A stretch of DNA of 6,372 nt from an uncultured Sinobacteraceae bacterium (GTDB taxonomy: Bacteria > Pseudomonadota > Gammaproteobacteria > Steroidobacterales > Steroidobacteraceae): NCBI GenBank assembly GCA_937902995.1, contig CALEKY010000100.1, positions 1 through 6,372 of the forward strand. The letters run 5' to 3'. Made by a program: the position numbers and the translations under genes. Below, one piece after another: positions 1-5,017 of the stretch; within the stretch, counting starts at the first letter, position 1; every line of letters begins with the position of its first letter. Below the pieces are notes generated by a model. It ran no database searches, was not told the DNA's origin, and was given only the letters and a program-made list of their open reading frames with translations.

Positions 1-1
1 C

Positions 2-1093
2 TACGCTGAATCTTCGAAAACCCCAGATCCGGTGCCCGGACGCAACATGCGCGCCGATCGCCCTGAGCACATCCAAGAAGCCTTCCGATGCGCTTCAGGA
101 CGGCAATCCTGCATCGCCGAGATCGAAAAGAACATGCCGATCCTCGCCGAATGGCTGGATCCAAACGACGTCGTACTCACTCGCTACCGGCAGCTACTCG
201 ACCGCACGGCGTGGTGCGAGCTCGTGCCAGACGATGCCATGATTCCGTTTCCGACGTACTCCGGCGTGTTCGACGGGCAGCGCCTGCACATGGTGGCCCT
301 GTGGAAACAGAGCGGAGACGCCGCCGCGATTCGCGACGGTCTGCAGAAGGACATCGTGTTTTGGCGGACCGTGCTTCGCTCCTCCGACCTACTCATCACC
401 AAGCTGATTGCGGTAGGTGCGCTTCGGCAGCATTTCGCGTATGGCAATGTCGTGCTTCGTGGAGTGCCGACAGCCAAAGTGCTCGACGCAATTCCCGCCT
501 CATGGAAGGAAGAGATTTCCGTTGAAGAGCGATCGATGATGCGCGCATTGGCCGGAGAGGTGAATTTCGCCGGGCAGGTGCTGGATCCGGAGTTCGGGGA
601 GCACCTACTGGGAGATCGGACGGTGCTCGAGCGCGCGGCAGGTGCGATCGTGAAGCCGTTTTTCAAGCGGCAGGACTACCGTAACCAGGTGGCCGAGCAC
701 TACATGAAAGTGGCGCGGTTCACCGAAGGCCCGTTCAGCGATTACCCAACGCGCTTCGCGGGCGACGAGTCGACAGTCGCGGCGAAGGGGTTATTCGATT
801 GGCTTTACAACCCGATCGGCGATTGGCTCGCGACCGTGGTCATGCCAGAGAGCAGTGTGTACTCGTATGCCGCTCGTGTCGCCGACATCGAAGGTGCGCG
901 CCGCGCAGCACTTCTGGCCGCGCAGCTGCGTGCGAACGGCGTCACGCCGGAAAACATTAGAGAGCAACTCCAGCAATCGCCGCTCCGCAATCCGTACACC
1001 GACGAACCATTCGAATGGGACGATGAGAGCGGGACGATTGTCTTCAGCGGCCTCGCCGAAGGGGAGCGCAAGCGGCAGGACTATCTACTCTAA
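2..1093 (+). CDS. Uncharacterised protein, 5' end missing (C-terminal ~363 residues)
   Basis: The frame is open from position 2 and meets no stop before TAA at 1091-1093, so the gene probably begins left of the window. The first in-window starts (GTG at 32, ATG at 47) have no Shine-Dalgarno sequence and the text there reads like mid-protein. I do not recognise a named function. The N-terminal part has two cysteines seven residues apart (codons near 89 and 110), a possible disulfide pair. The middle is helical and contains SSDLLITKLIAVGALRQ (around 382-430). The C-terminus has NPYTDEPFEWDDESGTIVFSG (around 991-1053). From memory this pattern resembles a group of uncharacterised gammaproteobacterial proteins with one N-terminal membrane anchor and an extracytoplasmic domain; the anchor would lie outside the window. 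No enzyme motif is visible. The 339-bp gap that follows suggests it is not co-transcribed with the sugar genes. That it is coding is well supported; its role is unknown. Confidence 0.8.
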   Translation, partial: YAESSKTPDPVPGRNMRADRPEHIQEAFRCASGRQSCIAEIEKNMPILAEWLDPNDVVLTRYRQLLDRTAWCELVPDDAMIPFPTYSGVFDGQRLHMVALWKQSGDAAAIRDGLQKDIVFWRTVLRSSDLLITKLIAVGALRQHFAYGNVVLRGVPTAKVLDAIPASWKEEISVEERSMMRALAGEVNFAGQVLDPEFGEHLLGDRTVLERAAGAIVKPFFKRQDYRNQVAEHYMKVARFTEGPFSDYPTRFAGDESTVAAKGLFDWLYNPIGDWLATVVMPESSVYSYAARVADIEGARRAALLAAQLRANGVTPENIREQLQQSPLRNPYTDEPFEWDDESGTIVFSGLAEGERKRQDYLL

Positions 1094-1432
1094 GAGGGAC
1101 GGCAAAGCATCGAAACGCGTGCAAATGCTCATGAGCGAACTGCTCGAATGACCGAGTCGTTGATGGAGGATCGAACCAGCAACGCTAATTTAGTCGCGCC
1201 AAGCGGGCGCTCAACGAAGCCATCTGCTGCCTACGTCATCGGAACGGCCAGCGTGCTCGAGACTTCCACTTCTCCGTATCGCCAGCTTCTTCGACTTGTG
1301 ATATTTCGCACGTGTAAGAGTTAGTCTGCGTCGCGCCATTAGCTCTTCCTCTGTAGAGCTCGCAATAGCATCTCGCGAGTCCCGCTTACTCGAAGCGCGC
1401 GGCTTCCACACATCGCATCGTCGGCTGATGCC
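1094..1432. other. Intergenic gap, likely carrying the porin promoter; no gene seen
   Basis: This 339-bp stretch separates the uncharacterised gene from the porin. Neither strand offers a convincing coding region; the longest minus-strand reading here is an arginine-rich text with no family resemblance. A 5-bp GC stem (GCGCC at 1196-1200 with GGCGC at 1206-1210, loop AAGCG) lacks a following T run, so it is not a good intrinsic terminator. Promoter candidates are poor: TTGTGA at 1296-1301 matches four of six bases of a -35 box but has no decent -10 partner. A perfect 10-bp palindrome, GCTCATGAGC, lies at 1127-1136, and an inverted repeat lies at 1341-1360. The promoter of the downstream genes is expected here by position, but I cannot place it. 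Confidence 0.5.
1341..1360. promoter_or_regulatory. Inverted repeat upstream of the porin (possible operator or hairpin)
   Basis: AGCTCT at 1341-1346 and AGAGCT at 1355-1360 are perfect reverse complements separated by eight bases. The element ends 72 bp before the porin ATG, so it could be a regulator site or a leader hairpin of the sugar genes. Six-base arms are short enough to arise by chance in this much sequence, and it does not match an operator type I know (it is unlike typical LacI-family sites). Confidence 0.2.
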
Positions 1433-1612
1433 ATGCAACCCTCAGCCGCATTGCAGCGAATACTTTTTGCCGTAACCGCCGTTACGGCGCTCGCTGGCGT
1501 GGTACGCGCGCAAGAATCCTTCGACGCTCGGCTGAGCGGCGATTGGGGCGGGGTCCGCACCCGCCTTGCGGATCATGGCATCAGCTTCGATGTCGAATCC
1601 GCAAGCTACTAT

Positions 1613-1620
1613 CAGGCTTG
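1613..1620 (+). other. Frameshift site 1 in the porin gene (apparent loss of one G)
   Basis: Upstream the frame reads ...ESASYYQ and ends with CAG at 1613-1615. The family-like text resumes one base earlier than expected as GLLSGFGGNDFDYGGRFDV, starting from a GGC whose first G is already used by CAG. Adding one G to the GG at 1615-1616 joins them as SYYQGLLSGFGG. Without it the frame hits TGA at 1676-1678. Confidence 0.8.
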
Positions 1621-2202
1621 CTCTCCGGTTTCGGCGGCAACGATTTCGACTACGGCGGTCGTTTCGATGTCCTGTTGAACTTCGATACGCAAAAGCTCGG
1701 GCTGTGGGCGGGCGGCATGCTGCGTACCCACACGGAGTATCGCTACGGCGATCTGAATTCGAATCTCGGCGGCACGCTGCTCGCGACGAATTCTGCTTTG
1801 CTTCTGCCGACGGGCAAGCACGAGAGAGTCGTCGTGACATCGATTCACTTGGCGCAGCGCATCGGCAATCGAATCAACGTCTTGCTCGGCCGAATCAATG
1901 CGCTTGACTTGCTCGCAGCGGATCAATTCTTCGGCGGCGGCGGGCGCAGCCGATTCTTGAACGTTGCCTTCTCGGCGCCGCCGAGTGGCATCACGCCTGC
2001 AGTCATCGTAGGTGCAGTCGTCACGTTGCGCACGGCGCCGATCGCATGGACGTTCATGGTGTTCGATCCGGACGATCGAACCGACGACTATTGGTCCGAC
2101 GACTTCTTCGGCAACGGCGTCGATGTGTCCGTGTCTGCCAGCTACGCCGGCGAAATGCTTGGGCACACGAGCAGCCTAACCGTCACCGGCACGTACACCT
2201 CG

Positions 2203-2213
2203 AAGGACGCGCC
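2203..2213 (+). other. Frameshift site 2 in the porin gene (apparent loss of one base)
   Basis: Upstream the frame reads GTYTSKD, with GAC at 2206-2208. Downstream the barrel continues in the next frame as ANLGELLLPPDLQTG from GCC at 2211-2213. One missing base between 2205 and 2210 explains it: an extra C gives SKDRANLGEL, an extra G gives SKGRANLGEL, and the two cannot be told apart from this sequence. Left as is, the frame runs to a TGA at 2347-2349 with unrelated residues. Confidence 0.75.
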
Positions 2214-2667
2214 AATCTCGGCGAGCTCTTGCTGCCGCCCGACCTGCAAACGGGGCGGAAAGATCATTCGTGGTACATCAGTGTGCAGTTCGGTAGCTAC
2301 TTGCACGAGAGTCCAGGACGCCAGGGCACGGGCTGGGGCGTCTTCTTGAAGACTGCTGCTAGCGACGGCAATCCGAATCCATTCGAGGCCTCGATCATGG
2401 GCGGCGTGGGCGGCAAGGGGCTCTTTGCTTCTCGTCCGAACGACACCTTCGGTATCGGCTACTTCTACGTCGACTTCAGCAACGACCTGCAGAGCTCGCT
2501 CAATCCGCTTCTGACCTTTCACGACGAGCAAGGTGTCGAGGCGTTCTACAACTACGTGGTGACCGATTGGCTGCAGGTTGCGGTGGATCTCCAGTATGTG
2601 GACCCGGCGCTTGGGGACACGGACAACGCGTTCGTCGCTGGCCTGCGCGCGACGATTCGGTTTTGAG

Positions 2668-2681
2668 CCGTGCAAGCACGG
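2668..2681 (+). other. Short hairpin immediately after the porin stop codon
   Basis: CCGTGC (2668-2673) and GCACGG (2676-2681) are perfect reverse complements around AA; as RNA this would fold as a 5-bp stem with loop CAAG. It begins one base after the TGA. No T run follows, so it is unlikely to be an intrinsic terminator. It might protect the upstream message from 3' decay or have no role. Confidence 0.3.
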
Positions 2682-2740
2682 AGATGGTTATGAGCTCCAC
2701 GTTACATGCGATGAGAGGCGTGCCGCGGGTGAATGAACCC

Positions 2741-2748
2741 AAGGAGGT
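2741..2748 (+). promoter_or_regulatory. Strong ribosome binding site of the GH3 gene
   Basis: AAGGAGGT is an eight-base match to the complement of the 16S rRNA 3' end and lies four bases before ATG 2753. It decides the start against in-frame upstream ATGs at 2684, 2690 and 2711, which have no such site and would put polar residues before the signal peptide. A small imperfect palindrome, GGGT(2727-2730) with ACCC(2737-2740), abuts it on the 5' side. Confidence 0.85.
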
Positions 2749-2752
2749 CACA

Positions 2753-4972
2753 ATGACCAGTCGTCCATTCTTCTTTATTTTGTTGGCGTTTCTCCTCATC
2801 GGATCTCCGTCCTTCACAGTGGCAGAGCGGACCTCACGCACCGTCTCGCCCGACGAGCGCGCGCGCCAGACCGAAGCACAGATGACCGACGATGAGCGTT
2901 TCGGGATGATCCACAGCGTCATTGGCGCCGCCACTGCGATCGGCATGAAGGCCGACCCACGAATTCCTCAAGGCGTCCCCATGAGCGCCGGCTATGCCCG
3001 GGGCGTGCCTCGGCTCGGCGTGCCCGCGCAGCTGCAGACCGACGCCAGCATGGGCGTCACGAATCCCGGCTACAGGCCGGATGACCCGGGCGCCACCGCC
3101 TTCCCTTCGTCAATTCTCGTGGGCTCGAGCTTCGATCCCGCGATCGCGCGGAGAGTTGGAGAGGCCATCGCGCGCGAGTCGCGCGTGCGAGGATTCAACG
3201 TCCTGCTGGCTCCCGGCGCGAACCTGACGAGCGAAGCGAGGAATGGAAGGAATTACGAATACTTCGCGGAAGACCCGTGGCTTACCGGCGTGATGGCTGC
3301 GGAAGCCATCAACGGAATTCAGAGCGTCGGCGTCGTCGCGACGTTGAAACACTATGCCGCGAACAATTTCGAGCACAACCGCCATTGGCAGGATGCGATC
3401 GTCGATCGGACGGCACTGCGGGAAGGGGAGCTGCTCGGATTCCAGATCGCGATCGAGCGTTCACAGCCCGGTTCCATCATGTGCGGTTACAACAAGCTCA
3501 ATGGCGATTATCTCTGCGGCAACGACTGGCTGCTGAACCAAATACTGAAGAAGACTTGGGGATACAAAGGGTGGGTGATGTCCGACTGGGGCGCCGTGCC
3601 CAGTTGGGATTTCGCGCTCAAGGGACTCGATCAGGAATCGGGCGTTCAGATCGATGTCATCCATTGGGGATCGGAAGCGTTCACCGACAAACTGCGAGCG
3701 GCCTATCGTGACGGCAAGTTCTCCAAGGTCCGATTGTCGGACATGGTCCGTCGAATGCTGCGCTCGATGTATGCCGTCGGCGTCGACAAGTGGGGACCTG
3801 CTCCGTCCGTCGACATGGCGGCACAGAACGATGTTGCGCTCGCGGCCGCGCGACAAGGCATCGTCCTGCTGAAGAACGAGGGATCTGCGCTTCCACTTGC
3901 CACCGATCGTCCGCTCAAGATCGCCGTCATCGGCGGACATGCGCAGACCGGCGTCATCAGCGGAACGGGTTCCGGCGCGGTGACGCCAGTCGGCGGCTAT
4001 GCCGGACAAATCAATATCGGAGGTGCACACGGCAAAATGGGTCCGGCGCGCAGCCTGTTCTTGTTCCGACCGGCTCCCGTCGATGAGTTGAAGAAGCTCC
4101 TTCCTTCCGCGGAGATCGAATACGACGGCGCATATACGCCTGGCGAATCCGCGCTCCTTGCGAAGCGATCGGATGTCGCGATCGTCTTCGGCATTCGCGT
4201 GGAGGGCGAGGCGTTCGACTTGACGGACCTGTCGCTGCCGTGGGGACAAGACGCGGTCATCGAGGCAGTCGCCGCCGCCAATCCCAACACGATCGTCGTG
4301 CTCCAGACAGGAAATCCCGTGTCGATGCCGTGGCGAAACAAAGTGAAAGCAATCGTCCAGGCGTGGTTTCCGGGACAGGCGGGCGCGACGGCCATTGCGG
4401 AAGTGCTTGCGGGTAAGGTCAATCCATCCGGCCGCACGCCGATCACCTGGCCCGCCGATCTTGCCGATACGCCGCGCCCGACGATGCCGATCCTCGCCGA
4501 GAAGTGGGGCACGCCGGTCACGCTCCGCTTCGACGAAGGTGGAGAGATCGGCTACCGCTGGTATGCCAAGACCGGTCGCACACCCATGTATTCGTTCGGG
4601 CATGGGCTCAGCTACACGAGTTTCGATTACAGCAATCTCAAAGTGAGCGGCGGCAACACCGTGACAGCGACGTTCACTGTGACGAACACCGGCAAGCGCG
4701 CAGGTGCCGACGTGCCTCAGCTCTACTTGACTGGTGTCGTCGGCGATACGAAACGGATGCGCCTGCTTGGTTTCGAGCGCGTCGAGCTCGAGCCGGGCGA
4801 GTCGAAGGATGTGACGATCACGGCGGACCCACGCTTGCTTGCGCGCTTCGACGACCGGGCGCAGCGATGGCGCATCGACAGAGGCACCTACCAGGTTGCG
4901 CTGAGTAAATCAGCAGGAGCAACGGTGCTCACTGCGGAGACGCAGTTGAGCTCGCGGCTATTCGGGAACTGA
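2753..4972 (+). CDS. Secreted GH3 beta-glucosidase (739 residues)
   Basis: GH3 enzymes of this layout remove beta-linked glucose from the non-reducing end of oligosaccharides or glucosides with retention of configuration. The start at 2753 is set by the Shine-Dalgarno and begins a Sec signal peptide (FFFILLAFLLIG core, likely cleavage after TVA, residue 24), so the enzyme is periplasmic or exported. Three parts follow. The first is an N-terminal barrel (about residues 40-345) with QTDASMGV (sugar-binding Asp97), KHYAANNFEHNRH (Lys199-His200) and GWVMSDWGA, where Asp278 is the expected nucleophile. The second is an alpha/beta sandwich domain (about 365-605) with EGEAFDLTDLSLP, where Glu486 is the likely acid/base. 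The third is a fibronectin-III-like domain (about 630-730) introduced by YSFGHGLSYTSF (613-624). Length is normal for BglX-like enzymes and the frame is intact. It sits 86 bp after the porin and 45 bp before the GH1 gene, which suggests co-transcription. Family is near certain; the exact substrate (cellobiose, other beta-glucan fragments, plant glucosides or xylosides) is not readable from sequence. Confidence 0.95.
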   Translation: MTSRPFFFILLAFLLIGSPSFTVAERTSRTVSPDERARQTEAQMTDDERFGMIHSVIGAATAIGMKADPRIPQGVPMSAGYARGVPRLGVPAQLQTDASMGVTNPGYRPDDPGATAFPSSILVGSSFDPAIARRVGEAIARESRVRGFNVLLAPGANLTSEARNGRNYEYFAEDPWLTGVMAAEAINGIQSVGVVATLKHYAANNFEHNRHWQDAIVDRTALREGELLGFQIAIERSQPGSIMCGYNKLNGDYLCGNDWLLNQILKKTWGYKGWVMSDWGAVPSWDFALKGLDQESGVQIDVIHWGSEAFTDKLRAAYRDGKFSKVRLSDMVRRMLRSMYAVGVDKWGPAPSVDMAAQNDVALAAARQGIVLLKNEGSALPLATDRPLKIAVIGGHAQTGVISGTGSGAVTPVGGYAGQINIGGAHGKMGPARSLFLFRPAPVDELKKLLPSAEIEYDGAYTPGESALLAKRSDVAIVFGIRVEGEAFDLTDLSLPWGQDAVIEAVAAANPNTIVVLQTGNPVSMPWRNKVKAIVQAWFPGQAGATAIAEVLAGKVNPSGRTPITWPADLADTPRPTMPILAEKWGTPVTLRFDEGGEIGYRWYAKTGRTPMYSFGHGLSYTSFDYSNLKVSGGNTVTATFTVTNTGKRAGADVPQLYLTGVVGDTKRMRLLGFERVELEPGESKDVTITADPRLLARFDDRAQRWRIDRGTYQVALSKSAGATVLTAETQLSSRLFGN

Positions 4973-4997
4973 TGCCGCAGTGCTTCGAGTAGCGGCA
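4973..4997 (+). other. Hairpin between the GH3 and GH1 genes
   Basis: TGCCGC (4973-4978), starting on the base after the GH3 stop, and GCGGCA (4992-4997) are perfect reverse complements with a 13-base loop that could pair internally (CT/AG around TCG). There is no T run after it, so it is not a standard terminator. It ends nine bases before the GH1 ribosome binding site and could tune the relative output of the two genes or protect the GH3 message. Confidence 0.35.
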
Positions 4998-5006
4998 ATC
5001 GCTGAC

Positions 5007-5012
5007 AGGAGG
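5007..5012 (+). promoter_or_regulatory. Ribosome binding site of the GH1 gene
   Basis: AGGAGG ends five bases before ATG 5018, a good spacing. It fixes the start so that the protein begins with MATRISRRDF, placing the twin-arginine motif at the very N-terminus as expected for an export signal. Confidence 0.8.
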
Positions 5013-5017
5013 AAGTC

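Larger units (their letters stand above)
1433..2666 (+). pseudogene. OprB-family carbohydrate porin, broken by two apparent single-base deletions
   Basis: OprB-type porins are outer-membrane beta-barrels that admit sugars into the periplasm. The start ATG 1433 gives a Sec signal peptide (hydrophobic ILFAVTAVTALAGVV, likely cleavage after VRA, residue 26), followed by SGDWGGVRTRLADHGI (residues 35-50), the N-terminal hallmark of the family. The barrel text continues through alternating strands rich in G, Y and F and ends in ATIRF, with the terminal phenylalanine typical of barrels recognised by the BAM machinery. The message needs three frames in turn: 1433 to about 1615, about 1616 to 2208, and about 2209 to the TGA at 2664-2666. 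Restoring one base at each junction gives about 411 residues, a normal family length, with no other stop. As written, translation would end at 1678 after 81 residues. This is either a recent pseudogene or sequencing error. No clear Shine-Dalgarno precedes the ATG. It lies 86 bp before the GH3 gene and is probably the first gene of the same unit. Confidence 0.85.

Noticed and set aside
1094..1150. Possible frameshifted C-terminal extension of the first gene (KRDGKASKRVQMLMSELLE in the next frame)
   Set aside because: The text looks protein-like, but the annotated C-terminus QDYLL is a plausible natural end and nothing shows that the tail belongs to it.
1196..1210. GC hairpin as intrinsic terminator of the first gene
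   Set aside because: The stem is only five base pairs, about 100 bases after the stop, and no T run follows.
1296..1325. Sigma-70 style promoter with TTGTGA as -35
   Set aside because: No -10 hexamer with more than three matching bases lies 15-18 bases downstream, so I did not call it.
1211..1438. Minus-strand 75-codon frame in the intergenic gap
   Set aside because: Strongly basic low-information text, no ribosome binding site noted and no family resemblance.
1433..2666. Programmed ribosomal frameshifting in the porin gene
   Set aside because: Two separate shifts would be needed, neither site has a recognisable slippery heptamer, and porins of this family are not known to use recoding; a lost base is simpler.
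2567..2752. Upstream extension of the GH3 frame, overlapping the porin end
   Set aside because: The in-frame starts upstream lack a ribosome binding site and would bury the signal peptide; AAGGAGGT at 2741-2748 supports ATG 2753.
134..4500. Exact 17-base repeat ATGCCGATCCTCGCCGA at 134-150 and 4484-4500
   Set aside because: Both copies lie inside unrelated coding genes and both spell MPILAE with the same common codons. Shared codon preference on a short peptide is enough to explain it; flanks do not match.
3461..4603. Long minus-strand open frame (380 codons) opposite the GH3 gene
   Set aside because: It lies wholly opposite a certain GH3 gene, its text is rich in arginine and histidine and resembles no family, as is usual for antisense frames in GC-rich coding DNA.
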